A program made the position numbers and the translations under genes. Shown piece by piece: positions 1 through 7,395 of a stretch of DNA of 15,682 nt; position 1 is the first letter of the stretch, and every line of letters starts with the position of its first letter. The stretch spans positions 1-15,682 of the forward strand of contig JAAENB010000101.1 in NCBI GenBank assembly GCA_024224995.1, in the 5' to 3' direction. Source of the stretch: a bacterium. GTDB lineage: Bacteria > Spirochaetota > UBA4802 > UBA5550. Below the pieces are notes generated by a model. It saw only the letters and a program-made list of their open reading frames with translations, did no database searches and had not been told where the DNA came from.

Positions 1-210
1 CCGTCTCCTTCGGCGACGGAACCCGTACCGGTGTCAGAGGAACCGTCTCCTTCTGCGACGGAACCCGTACCGGTGTCAGAGGAACCGACTCCTTCTGCGG
101 CGAAACCCGTATCGGTGTCAGAGGAACCGACTCCTTCGGCGACGGAACCCGTACCGGTGTCAGAGGAACCGTCTCTTTCGGCGGCGGAACCCGATCCGGT
201 CTCAGAGGAG
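1..210 (+). repeat. Five 42-bp in-frame tandem repeats
   Basis: Units run 1-42, 43-84, 85-126, 127-168 and 169-210. Each encodes 14 residues. The first four are nearly identical, differing by a few substitutions, and the fifth is the most diverged. The array probably continues to the left of the window. Because the unit length is a multiple of three, copy-number change would alter linker length without a frameshift. Confidence 0.9.
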
Positions 211-297
211 TTCCGACTTCCTTATGTTTTGGTTGACAATAGTGCTGCTTCTGTAGTAAAATACGATATTAAAGCAGGAGGCTCCGAAGTAGCGTGA
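1..297 (+). CDS. C-terminal part of a Pro/Glu/Ser repeat protein (partial at window edge)
   Basis: The reading frame is open from base 1 to a TGA at 295-297, so the gene begins outside the window. A GTG at 31 lies inside a repeat and is unlikely to be the true start. The visible 98 residues are five copies of a 14-residue unit of the type PSPSATEPVPVSEE, followed by a non-repetitive tail of about 28 residues starting EFRLPYVLVDNS. The unit is rich in Pro, Glu and Ser and should be extended and disordered, typical of a spacer or linker. No catalytic domain is visible and I do not recognise the family. The stop overlaps the GTG start of the HD-GYP gene (GTGA at 294-297), so the two are probably translationally coupled and may act in the same process. 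Confidence 0.75.
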   Translation, partial: PSPSATEPVPVSEEPSPSATEPVPVSEEPTPSAAKPVSVSEEPTPSATEPVPVSEEPSLSAAEPDPVSEEFRLPYVLVDNSAASVVKYDIKAGGSEVA

Positions 298-1559
298 AAC
301 AGGAAGATAATATTCCATTATATGATCTGGTAATGTCCGTTGCTGACGCTGTTGACCTGGTAAGCCCTGTTGTGGCCAATCATCATCAGCAGGTGGCTCA
401 TATTGCCTATATTATTGGCAAGGAGATTGAATTACCTGCCTCTGAATTGAATGACCTGGTTATTGCGGGCGCCCTGCATGATATTGGCGCGCTCTCCCTG
501 CAGCAGCGGCTCGATGCCCTGGAATTTGAGGCAGACAGGCCCCATCGTCATGCTGAACTGGGCTATCATCTGCTCAAGACATTCAAACCTTTTTCAAATA
601 TTGCCGCGCTGGTTCGTTTTCATCATGTGCCCTGGGATGAAGGGAAGGGGAGGGAATTCAGGGGAACTGGTGTCTCTGTTGGGAGTCACATCATTCACCT
701 GGCAGACCGGATCGCTGTTCTTATCCGGAAGGAGGAAGAAATTCTTTCTCAATCCGTGAGAATAGTTACCAGGATCACGGAACAATCGGGCAGGATGTTT
801 ATGCCTAAGCTGGTTACCGTTTTTCAAAACCTGGCCGGAAAAGAATATTTCTGGCTTGAAGCCATATCGCCCTCAAGGGATTCGGTGCTATGGGGCAGTG
901 TGAGGCTCAATTCCCTTATCCTGGACCTTGACGGACTGGTTAACCTGGCGGAACTGTTTGCCGGAATTATTGACTTCAGAAGCCGGCATACCGCGACCCA
1001 TTCCAGTAGTGTTGCTGCTGCAGCTGAACAGCTTGCCCGTCTTGTGGGGTTTTCCGGAAGAGAAAGCCGCATGATAAAGATTGCCGGGTACCTTCACGAC
1101 CTGGGAAAACTCTCTGTTCCTGCTGAGATCCTGGAGAAAAAAACCCCCTTAAGCGAAGAAGAGAGCTTTATTATGAAAAAGCATCCCTTTTACAGCTATA
1201 TGCTCCTGGGTAGGATTGAAGCCCTGAAAGAAGTTGATTCATGGGCCTCGTTCCACCACGAACGGCTCAATGGTTCGGGCTATCCTTTTCATATAAAAGA
1301 AGAAGATATTTCCTTTGGCGCCCGGATTATTGCTGTGGCAGATGTCTTTACCGCCCTTACCGAAGACAGGCCATACAGAAAAGGGATGAGCGAAAAAGAA
1401 GTCCTGGATATTTTAAAAAAAATGGGCGAGAACAGGGAACTGGACCCCTATATTGTTTCCGTAATGGACCGGAATTTCGACCAGGTTAATTCCATTCGTG
1501 TTGAAGCGCAGGAGAGAGCGCTGGTTAAATATGGGGATATTGGGAAGGAGATAGGATAA
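294..1559 (+). CDS. Tandem HD domain / HD-GYP domain phosphodiesterase
   Basis: A 421-residue cytosolic protein with two related HD-type domains. The C-terminal half (about 230-400) is an HD-GYP domain with HDLGK at 268-272, a KHPF histidine, HHERLNGSGYP at 321-331 and the late Asp of AVAD at 350. Members of this family hydrolyse cyclic di-GMP or, in some cases, cGAMP. The N-terminal half (about 25-150) keeps the same metal-ligand order: HD at 62-63, His86, HH at 110-111 and Asp138. It lacks the GYP motif, so it is either a diverged second phosphodiesterase domain or a regulatory copy. The position after HHERL is Asn rather than the usual Asp. The start is GTG at 294, with AGGAGG at 276-281, a long spacing of 12; an ATG at codon 14 is the alternative. 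It overlaps the upstream repeat gene by 4 bp. No receiver or other sensory domain is present. Confidence 0.88.
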   Translation: MKQEDNIPLYDLVMSVADAVDLVSPVVANHHQQVAHIAYIIGKEIELPASELNDLVIAGALHDIGALSLQQRLDALEFEADRPHRHAELGYHLLKTFKPFSNIAALVRFHHVPWDEGKGREFRGTGVSVGSHIIHLADRIAVLIRKEEEILSQSVRIVTRITEQSGRMFMPKLVTVFQNLAGKEYFWLEAISPSRDSVLWGSVRLNSLILDLDGLVNLAELFAGIIDFRSRHTATHSSSVAAAAEQLARLVGFSGRESRMIKIAGYLHDLGKLSVPAEILEKKTPLSEEESFIMKKHPFYSYMLLGRIEALKEVDSWASFHHERLNGSGYPFHIKEEDISFGARIIAVADVFTALTEDRPYRKGMSEKEVLDILKKMGENRELDPYIVSVMDRNFDQVNSIRVEAQERALVKYGDIGKEIG

Positions 1560-1560
1560 G

Positions 1561-1753
1561 TCAGGTTTGAAGTTTGAAGTTTGATGCTTCGGCTCCGCTC
1601 AGCACAGGGGTTTTAGGTTTTTTGGCCGGAGTCGGTTTCCAGGGAGGAGTATAATAAATGAAAAGGCCTGTTTGCAAAAAACAGACCCCGGTGTCGACAT
1701 AGTTTCTTTCGTATTTTTCCCGGCCCTGCCGGTGTTGTTCTTGACCGATTACC
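1561..1753. other. Intergenic region between convergent HD-GYP and hisD genes
   Basis: At 1565-1586 there is a short TTTGAAG-type direct repeat. It is followed at about 1587-1608 by a GC-rich stretch, CTTCGGCTCCGCTCAGCACA, that shares GCTCCGCTCA with the loop of the large inverted repeat at the right end of the window. The rest holds the hisD terminator. A 14-codon ATG frame at 1658-1702 has a good ribosome site but overlaps that terminator, so it is not called as a gene. Confidence 0.5.
1660..1687 (-). terminator. Rho-independent terminator of hisD
   Basis: Read on the minus strand, GGTCTGTTT (1687-1679) pairs with AAACAGGCC (1673-1665) with one mismatch and a 5-base loop. A T-rich run beginning TTTT at 1664 follows. 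It lies about 67 bases past the hisD stop. Confidence 0.65.
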
Positions 1754-3055
1754 TTACTCCTCAAACCGCACGTCAACAGACCCGCCGTGTTTGTCGCCAA
1801 AACCTTCCAGGGTAGACATGGTAACAACAGGCTTCCGGGCTTTAGCCAGGGCCTCTTTGGTCAGGTGCTGGAAGGTGGTCCTTCTCGTGAAGGTATCCAC
1901 CGAGGTTCCTGAAGAAAACCGGGCCGCTCCCCCTGTGGGCAGAACGTGGTTGGTTCCGGAAAAATAGTCGCCCACTGCTACAGGCGCGTATGACCCAAGG
2001 AACAGGGAACCGACGTTCTTTACCCGGTGCAGGTATTCCAGGGGATTTTCCACGAGAAACTGCATGTGTTCGGGGCCGTACTTGTTGGAAAAATCAATGG
2101 CTTCGTCCAATGAGTCAACAACCAGGATGAGCCCGCTTTTTTCAATGGAAGCTTTTTTTATTTCGTGGCGTCCGCCGCCCGCTTCTATATCTTTAATTAT
2201 TTCGTCACGAACCTTCTCCGCCAGTTCTTTCGAAGGAGTCACCATCACCCCAATAGCCATTTCCTCGTGTTCTGCCTGGGAAAGCAGGTCAAAGGCTGTC
2301 CACCGGGGATTGGCGTTTTCATCGGCAATGATGAGGACTTCACTGGGGCCGGCCATTGAATCTATCTGGATAATTCCCAGGCTAAAGAGATAGGTCTTGG
2401 CCGCGGTAACGAAAATATTTCCCGGGCCAACGATTATATCGGACCGGGGTACGGTTTCCGTTCCCAGGCCCGCGGCCGCGATTCCCTGGGCTCCGCCGGA
2501 CTTGAGAATTTTAGTAACTCCCAGTTCTTTACATATTGCCAGAATAATATTGGGAACTTTCCCCTCTTTATTTGGCGGGGTAATTACGGTGATTTCTTTT
2601 ACTCCCGCGATCTTCGCGGGAATTACGCCCATAAGGACCGAAGAAGGGTAGGAAGCTTTTCCGCCGGGAACGTATATGGCAGCGCTTTCTATTGCCTGGT
2701 ACATCATTCCCAGGGTTGTTCCGTCATCCCGGGTGTATATTACATTGTCTCTTTGCTGGCGCAGGTGGAATTCTTCAACGTTTTTTTTGGCTTCCATGAA
2801 AGCATCAAGTACCTCTTTGGGAGTATTGGCATGTCCTTCTTCTATCTCTTCAGGAGTGGCGAGAAGATGGTCCAGCTTAACGCCGTCGAATTTTTCCGTG
2901 TATTTTTTTACCGCGCTGTCGCCGTTTTCTTTAACGTCCGTTACAATAGGAATAACCGTATTGATCATTATCGCGCTGAAATCCTCGCCAAAGCGGTTAA
3001 ATAAGCTGTCCAGTTCCTGTGGGCCGAGGTCTTTAAGTTGTTTGATTGCTATCAT
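1754..3055 (-). CDS. hisD: Histidinol dehydrogenase
   Basis: Predicted to oxidise L-histidinol to L-histidine in two NAD-dependent steps, the last reactions of histidine synthesis, as a zinc homodimer in the cytosol. The 433-residue length is normal for HisD. The zinc ligands Gln260, His263, Asp363 and His423 and the catalytic Glu329/His330 (GPEH) and His370 (GTNH) fall within a few residues of the E. coli positions. AGPSE and DLLSQAEH are also present. The frame extends upstream to 3118, but the ATG at 3055 is preceded by CAGGAG at the right distance, so it is the start. No other his gene is adjacent, and hisD has its own promoter and terminator. A HisD-like dehydrogenase of another alcohol, such as the sulfopropanediol type, is a minor alternative, but full conservation of the catalytic residues favours true HisD. 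Confidence 0.93.
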   Translation of the reverse strand: MIAIKQLKDLGPQELDSLFNRFGEDFSAIMINTVIPIVTDVKENGDSAVKKYTEKFDGVKLDHLLATPEEIEEGHANTPKEVLDAFMEAKKNVEEFHLRQQRDNVIYTRDDGTTLGMMYQAIESAAIYVPGGKASYPSSVLMGVIPAKIAGVKEITVITPPNKEGKVPNIILAICKELGVTKILKSGGAQGIAAAGLGTETVPRSDIIVGPGNIFVTAAKTYLFSLGIIQIDSMAGPSEVLIIADENANPRWTAFDLLSQAEHEEMAIGVMVTPSKELAEKVRDEIIKDIEAGGGRHEIKKASIEKSGLILVVDSLDEAIDFSNKYGPEHMQFLVENPLEYLHRVKNVGSLFLGSYAPVAVGDYFSGTNHVLPTGGAARFSSGTSVDTFTRRTTFQHLTKEALAKARKPVVTMSTLEGFGDKHGGSVDVRFEE

Positions 3056-3085
3056 GTTGCTGCTCCTGAGTTTTATTATCGTGAT

Positions 3086-3114
3086 ATTAATTGTTTGTCC
3101 CGTTGATGAGTCAA
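3086..3114 (-). promoter_or_regulatory. Probable hisD promoter
   Basis: On the minus strand, TTGACT (3114-3109) is followed after 17 bases by ATTAAT (3091-3086). The ATG at 3055 lies about 30 bases further on, behind CAGGAG. The -10 matches consensus at only four of six bases. Confidence 0.5.
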
Positions 3115-3124
3115 CCAAAAATGC

Positions 3125-3152
3125 TTGAAAGGCTGTTTTTTTGTGCTATAAT
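3125..3152 (+). promoter_or_regulatory. Promoter of the TPR lipoprotein gene
   Basis: TTGAAA at 3125-3130 and a perfect TATAAT at 3147-3152 are separated by 16 bases, with the start codon 31 bases downstream. The promoter is divergent from that of hisD. Confidence 0.7.
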
Positions 3153-3182
3153 CACACAAAATAAAAGAGGTGGTACGCTATC

Positions 3183-4214
3183 ATGAAAAAACATATACCG
3201 GTATTTGGATTGATTCTTGTTATAACACTCCTGGCCTGTTCCGGCAATTATATCCGGGTTAAGGCTGTTAGTTCCATGCCCGAGAATTTTATGGATTTTA
3301 TGCAGGGCGGAAGAAATGTGGCTATTGTTATGCAGAAATCGGATGTGAAATTCCCTGATCCCGGTTGGGAAAGGATTTTGCAGGCGGAAATGGAAAACTC
3401 GATCCGTTCCCTGGGCTATTTTAATATTGTTGATATCAAGACCAGGGCAGTCCGGTTAAAAGAGATGACCCGGACCCAGACCGGGCTTACGGAAGAAGAA
3501 AAAGAAGTTGGCAGGGAGTTTGCCCTGGACGGCATTCTATATTTTAAGGCTGTACAGCCGCCAAAGTCGGAATGTGTTACCACGTACCGGACAAAGACCG
3601 TATTTCCCTGTGCCGACCGGAAGAAGTGTCCTCCCAAAAAGGTGAAAATAACCGTCAAAACACTAAAATTTATTATTTATATAAAAGGGAAGCTGGTAAA
3701 TACGGAAACCGGCCAGAGCATTGCCTTTACCAATACAGACCCCATTCCGGTTGTTCGAAAAGGGGAGAAGGATGTAAAGTGCGCCACTGAAAAACAGGGA
3801 TTCCCGCAGGCTGCCAAACAGACCGTAAGGAAACTGGCTTATAAACTCTCTCCTGCCGTATCCAATATGAGAATAGAGATCGGGGATGATCCTGTTGGCG
3901 CTCCAAAGAATGCCCGTAAAAAAGTGAAAAAGCTCTTAAAACAGGGAAATAAATGGGCAAAAACCGGGAAGCAGAACCTGGTAGAAGCAAAAAAATACTG
4001 GCAGCAGGCTTTAAGCGTCTCAGGGAACCGGTCGGCATATGCTTTCTGGAACCTGGCTGTTGCCATGTGGTCCGAAGGCGATCTTAACCGCGCGGAGGAT
4101 TATTTTAACCGTGCCATATCCAGCGGCGGATCAAAATTTTCCGAAAAAAGTAAAATGTGGGTGATAAACAAGTTCAGGCAGGAGCGGGAGCGCATAGAAC
4201 GGGAGAACCGGTAA
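3183..4214 (+). CDS. Lipoprotein with C-terminal TPR-like repeats
   Basis: A 343-residue protein with a short signal peptide and lipobox LLAC, making Cys19 the acylated residue. It should be anchored in a membrane facing the periplasm or the surface. Residues about 45-125 (NVAIVMQKSD, then an amphipathic helix and FNIVD) resemble the alpha/beta fold of small GNA1162/CsgG-like lipoproteins, but this is only an impression. A Lys-rich section at about 135-160 contains three Cys (FPCADRKKCPP plus one before). Residues about 250-330 hold two TPR-like helix pairs, including AYAFWNLAVAMWSEGDLNRA. Together these suggest an envelope protein that takes part in protein-protein contacts. The ribosome site is AGAGGTGG before ATG 3183. 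The next gene, mqnP-like, is 64 bases downstream on the same strand and may be cotranscribed. The exact role is unknown. Confidence 0.8.
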   Translation: MKKHIPVFGLILVITLLACSGNYIRVKAVSSMPENFMDFMQGGRNVAIVMQKSDVKFPDPGWERILQAEMENSIRSLGYFNIVDIKTRAVRLKEMTRTQTGLTEEEKEVGREFALDGILYFKAVQPPKSECVTTYRTKTVFPCADRKKCPPKKVKITVKTLKFIIYIKGKLVNTETGQSIAFTNTDPIPVVRKGEKDVKCATEKQGFPQAAKQTVRKLAYKLSPAVSNMRIEIGDDPVGAPKNARKKVKKLLKQGNKWAKTGKQNLVEAKKYWQQALSVSGNRSAYAFWNLAVAMWSEGDLNRAEDYFNRAISSGGSKFSEKSKMWVINKFRQERERIERENR

Positions 4215-4278
4215 GCAGAAAAGAACTTGAATAAATAGGAGTCCCCGCCAAAAGTGTTTCAATGATGGGGGATGCAAT

Positions 4279-5133
4279 ATGGAGCTGGGACGATTCGGAA
4301 AACTGGTAATGATAGAGCAGACATTGTTCGCGCTGCCTTTCGCGTATATTGGAATATTATTTGCCGGAGGAGGCAGTCCAATGGAGTGGCTCTGGGCAAC
4401 AGCGGCCCTTTTTGGGGCAAGGACCGCGGGGATGTCTTTTAACCGGGTACTGGACGCGGAAATAGACGCGGAAAACCCCAGAACCGAAAACCGGCTCATT
4501 CCCCGGGGGGAAGTGAGTAAGGCGTCCGTATGGGGACTGGCATTTATATCATCGCTCTTGCTCATCGGAGCTGCTTATATGCTTAATATGCTCTGTTTTT
4601 ATCTTTCATTCGCGGCAATAGTACTGCTTTTTACCTATTCTTTTTTTAAGCGATTCAGCTCAGGTTCTCATTTTTATCTCGGGTTTGTAGAGGCGGCAGC
4701 GCCAATAGGCGGATACCTGGCAGTAAAGCCGGAGTTTACTTATTTTACGTTTATACCGGGCATAGCCATAATGTTCTGGATAGCAGGGCTCGATATACTC
4801 TATTCCGTACAGGATATGAGCCACGACAAAAAAGAAGGGCTCTTTTCCATACCGTCACGCTTTGGAAAATCAAAGGCCCTGCTAATATCATCAACATCCT
4901 ATCTTTTATCCCTCGCAGCCCTGTTCGCGGCAGGATATATTGTAAAAATGGGCGCTGTATACTGGGTGTCGATAGGTGCCGTTGCGGTGATCTTTATGCG
5001 GCAGCAGTCCCTGGCGTATGGGGGAAAAGAAGAATATGAGACCAGGGTAATAGAGGTCTTCCGGTTAAACCGTTTTGTATCGCCCGTTATTTGTATTGGG
5101 GCATTGATTGATTATTTAACACGAACTCTTTGA
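4279..5133 (+). CDS. mqnP: UbiA-family prenyltransferase, probably menaquinone (futalosine pathway) type
   Basis: An integral membrane enzyme of about eight helices that attaches a polyprenyl chain to an aromatic acid. The first Asp-rich motif reads N55-R-V-L-D59-A-E-I-D63, followed by ENPRTENRLIPRG. The second has Asp172, Asp179 and Asp183 in GLDILYSVQDMSHDKKEG, then SIPSRFG. These motifs match the UbiA-like subgroup usually annotated as putative 4-hydroxybenzoate polyprenyltransferase, which in bacteria with the futalosine route is MqnP, acting on 1,4-dihydroxy-6-naphthoate. No other mqn or ubi gene is in the window, so the substrate is inferred from the subfamily only. The 284-residue length is normal. 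The start ATG 4279 is preceded by GGGGGA. A strong hairpin begins at the stop codon. Confidence 0.82.
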   Translation: MELGRFGKLVMIEQTLFALPFAYIGILFAGGGSPMEWLWATAALFGARTAGMSFNRVLDAEIDAENPRTENRLIPRGEVSKASVWGLAFISSLLLIGAAYMLNMLCFYLSFAAIVLLFTYSFFKRFSSGSHFYLGFVEAAAPIGGYLAVKPEFTYFTFIPGIAIMFWIAGLDILYSVQDMSHDKKEGLFSIPSRFGKSKALLISSTSYLLSLAALFAAGYIVKMGAVYWVSIGAVAVIFMRQQSLAYGGKEEYETRVIEVFRLNRFVSPVICIGALIDYLTRTL

Positions 5134-5158
5134 CCGGGAAACAGGCTTGTTTCCCGGT
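5133..5158. terminator. Perfect 11-bp hairpin at the 3' end of the prenyltransferase gene
   Basis: ACCGGGAAACA (5133-5143) pairs perfectly with TGTTTCCCGGT (5148-5158) around a GGCT loop. The first stem base is the last base of the stop codon. No T-run follows on either strand, so this may be a Rho-independent-like terminator lacking its U-tract, or a 3'-end stabiliser for the converging transcripts. Confidence 0.55.
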
Positions 5159-5218
5159 GCGAGAAGAGATCAAAAAAGGATCTGAAAATATTTTATAAGA
5201 ACGGGGCGGAATTAAATG

Positions 5219-5857
5219 CTAGAAAAAAGATTTTGGAATTATATTAATTCCCTGCTCATTGCTTATCATACTGCTTTTTTTCTTTCCGTTTAATAAGCTG
5301 CAATCTTCTTTAGCGGTTATTGTTTTTTTTGTAAAAGTGTCTTTTGTATTGGAATCGTACGGATTGGTCATGGTCATGGTATTCCCTGAGAACTCGATTA
5401 TTGCACTTGCGCCATTTACCGTATATACAGAGCCGTTTACCGTATATGATTGATCTTTAGCGGAGCAATAGAAAATACCATCAACATATCCCTCATTTTT
5501 CATGTATTCTGCGAATGAAGTGTCGCTCCCCGGATCTTGAATGATATTCCCGCCAAAGCTTCTCATTACACCGTTGTTGAATTCCAGGTATACGGACACA
5601 GCAACATATTCAATGGCTCCGTCGTAGTCGATATCCTGGTTGTATATAACCAGGGGCCAGCTCTCAGTTACGTACTCACCTGCGGAGCATGCAGCATCGG
5701 GGTCACTGGTGTCGCATTTGTAAACGCTTTGTGTGAGTTCCCAGGCCTCAGCAGTGACTTCATTTGATCCGTCTTCATCATCATCAAAACAGCCGAAAAT
5801 AGTAAACGCGGCAAAACAGCTTAGAAAAAAGATAAGTATTTTTTTGAATTCGTTCAT
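5219..5857 (-). CDS. Lipoprotein of unknown function
   Basis: A 212-residue protein with signal peptide and lipobox TIFGC, so Cys23 is the lipidation site. It is followed by an acidic tether (FDDDEDG) typical of an exposed lipoprotein. The mature part has four Cys (in YKCD, AACSAG, FYCSAK and KEDCSLL) that could form two disulfides. It is rich in short beta-strand-like segments (IEYVAVSVYLEF, QSYTVNGSVYTVNG, ASAIIEFSGNTMTM), suggesting a small beta-barrel or lipocalin-like fold. I do not recognise a family. AAGGAG lies eight bases before ATG 5857. The gene is convergent with the prenyltransferase gene and divergent from the VanW gene. Confidence 0.75.
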   Translation of the reverse strand: MNEFKKILIFFLSCFAAFTIFGCFDDDEDGSNEVTAEAWELTQSVYKCDTSDPDAACSAGEYVTESWPLVIYNQDIDYDGAIEYVAVSVYLEFNNGVMRSFGGNIIQDPGSDTSFAEYMKNEGYVDGIFYCSAKDQSYTVNGSVYTVNGASAIIEFSGNTMTMTNPYDSNTKDTFTKKTITAKEDCSLLNGKKKSSMISNEQGINIIPKSFF

Positions 5858-6058
5858 TAATTAACTCCTTAAATTTATTTAATAATAACAGATCCTTTAT
5901 ATTTGTTATAATAGTAGTGACATTTTACGCTAAATAGCGACAAATTTTTTTAAAAAAAGTTAAAAAAACGTTATTTTAGTGTACAATTTGTATTTTTTTG
6001 TTGAAAAAAAGGTCTCTCTCAGGAGAATACTCATTCCAGGGGACAAAACAGGAGTAAA
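5858..6058. promoter_or_regulatory. Divergent AT-rich control region with a CGCTA-AA-TAGCG inverted repeat
   Basis: This spacer serves the lipoprotein gene on the minus strand and the VanW gene on the plus strand. At 5928-5939 CGCTAAATAGCG is a perfect 5-bp-arm inverted repeat, a small operator candidate. Towards the VanW gene, TACAAT at about 5980 is a possible -10. Towards the lipoprotein, the TATTAT/TATAAC stretch around 5905-5915 is a possible -10. Neither has a convincing -35 box. Confidence 0.35.
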
Positions 6059-6793
6059 ATGATGAAACAAATTTTTAAGGGTATATTTATAATAATATTC
6101 GGGGTGATAATCGTTTATACAGGGACCGGATACGCGGAAGAGCGGGATAACTATCTGGTACTCTCCTCGTTTTCCACTTCCGTAGCAGACCAGACCGAAG
6201 CGGTAAAGATGAATATTTCACTTGCGGCCCGGCGGATAAACGGAACGGTCATTTTGCCGGGAACAGTATTTTCGTTTAACGAAACAGTGGGTGAGGGGAC
6301 CGCGAAAAACGGGTATGTAAACGGCCTGGTATTGTACCGGGGAGAGACCAGGATGGAGCCGGGCGGCGGTTTGTGCCAGGCCTCATCAACGGTTTATAAT
6401 GCCTTGCTCATGGCAGGGGTTCGCATTGTGGAGCGTCACCGGCATTTTCAGCCCGTAACCTATGTACCGCTGGGGCTTGACGCGACGATCAAATACGGTA
6501 AAAAGGATCTCCGGATGAAGAATCCCCATAAACAGCGGCTCATAATCTCCAGCACAATGAACGACAAAAGTCTCATTATCGTTATCCGGGGTGAGCGAAA
6601 GCTGCCCTTCACTTATACGATTGATACGGAAGAGGATATAATTACAATCCCATTCGCGAAGCAGGAGAACGAAACAGAGCGGATACGGCCGGGGATAAGT
6701 GTTTATGTATACCGGAAGAAGTTTAAGGGAAATAAGCTGCTGGAAAGCTTTTTAATGTATAAAGATTTTTATCCGCCGGTCTACTTAAAATGA
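6059..6793 (+). CDS. Exported VanW-family (YoaR-like) protein
   Basis: A 244-residue protein with an N-terminal hydrophobic segment ending in a likely cleavage site after GTGYA, so it should act in the periplasm or cell envelope. Residues about 45-190 are a VanW domain, shown by LPGTVFSFNETVG, NGYVNGLVLYRGE, the GGGLCQASSTVYNALL block with Cys106, ERHRHFQPVTYVPLGLDATI and YGKKDLRMKNP. The family was first seen in some vancomycin-resistance clusters and is widespread. Its biochemical role is not established, and nothing here indicates resistance. Two ATGs occur in tandem at 6059 and 6062; ACAGGAG at 6048-6054 is better spaced for the second. The stop overlaps the next start (ATGA, 6790-6793), so the two proteins are translationally coupled. 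Confidence 0.88.
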   Translation: MMKQIFKGIFIIIFGVIIVYTGTGYAEERDNYLVLSSFSTSVADQTEAVKMNISLAARRINGTVILPGTVFSFNETVGEGTAKNGYVNGLVLYRGETRMEPGGGLCQASSTVYNALLMAGVRIVERHRHFQPVTYVPLGLDATIKYGKKDLRMKNPHKQRLIISSTMNDKSLIIVIRGERKLPFTYTIDTEEDIITIPFAKQENETERIRPGISVYVYRKKFKGNKLLESFLMYKDFYPPVYLK

Positions 6794-7395
6794 AGCGCCT
6801 GGTCTTTGCAGTTGCTTTAGTGATTGCCTGTTCAATAGCGCCTGGGGCGAAGGAGGATATGCTTGGGGCATGGAGTTCCTTTGCCGCGTCTGAGAAGGCA
6901 GGGAAGATGGCTGCCTGGCTGAAGAGTGAAGCCCGGAAGGAGCTTGGGCCCCAGGAGAAGGGGGCAGGGAAGCGGGCTGCTTTTGACTTGAAAACCCCGC
7001 CGTTTTTTGGGCGATTGGGAATTTTTGTGACCCTGGTAAAGGACCGGAAAGTGCGGGGCTGCTTTGGCGCGTTTAATCATACATCGGGAAAGATCTTACC
7101 GGTATTGCGGTATTATTTAAAAGGGGCGCTGCGAAGTGATCCCCGGTACCGGCCATTGGGAATTGAAGAGCTTGAAGAAACAGAGATAATTGTTACGGTA
7201 ACGTCTCCGGCCTACCCGGCAGAGAGCCTGGAAATGATAGATATATCGAATTACGGGGTAATGATCCTTTTTGAGAATGGGGAGCGTGCAGTCTATGTCC
7301 CGGCGGAGATAAAGACTTATTCTTATTTAAGAAGACAGGTACAGGGGAAGAATATTTCAACAGTGTATGCTTTCAGAGCCGTTTCAATTCGATAA
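6790..7395 (+). CDS. Apparently exported AMMECR1-domain protein
   Basis: Residues about 68-201 match the AMMECR1 domain (AmmeMemoRadiSam system protein A): GIFVTLVKDRKVRGCFGAF with the conserved R89-G-C-F-G93, then LRSDPRYRPLGIEELEETEI and YGVMILFENGERAVYVPAEI. The function of this domain is not firmly known; in other genomes it occurs with MEMO and radical-SAM partners, neither of which is here. Residues 1-14 (MKRLVFAVALVIAC) look like a signal peptide, and VIAC fits a lipobox at Cys14. The protein would then be periplasmic or lipid-anchored, unlike the usual cytosolic form. It is translationally coupled to the VanW protein, which supports a shared envelope role. The 3' end overlaps the converging Crp-like gene by 12 bases. 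Confidence 0.8.
   Translation: MKRLVFAVALVIACSIAPGAKEDMLGAWSSFAASEKAGKMAAWLKSEARKELGPQEKGAGKRAAFDLKTPPFFGRLGIFVTLVKDRKVRGCFGAFNHTSGKILPVLRYYLKGALRSDPRYRPLGIEELEETEIIVTVTSPAYPAESLEMIDISNYGVMILFENGERAVYVPAEIKTYSYLRRQVQGKNISTVYAFRAVSIR

Noticed and set aside
1..210. Regular 42-bp direct repeats, considered as a CRISPR-like array
   Set aside because: There are no unique spacers. The repeats are contiguous, in frame with one open reading frame and encode a low-complexity peptide.
1658..1702. A 14-codon frame with ggaggag upstream
   Set aside because: It overlaps the hisD terminator stem on the other strand and encodes nothing recognisable.
2064..3128. Long plus-strand open frames opposite hisD
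   Set aside because: They are mirror frames of a gene with full HisD motifs, and they lack ribosome sites and recognisable domains.
4131..4565. Minus-strand 144-codon frame across the lipoprotein/prenyltransferase junction
   Set aside because: It overlaps two well-supported genes and has the composition of an antisense shadow.
5168..5182. GATC-AAAAAAG-GATC near the prenyltransferase 3' end
   Set aside because: The arms are only four bases long and not convincingly part of the neighbouring hairpin.
6059..6793. VanW homology read as glycopeptide resistance
   Set aside because: There are no vanH, vanA/B, vanX or sensor-regulator genes around it, and VanW-domain proteins are common in bacteria without resistance.
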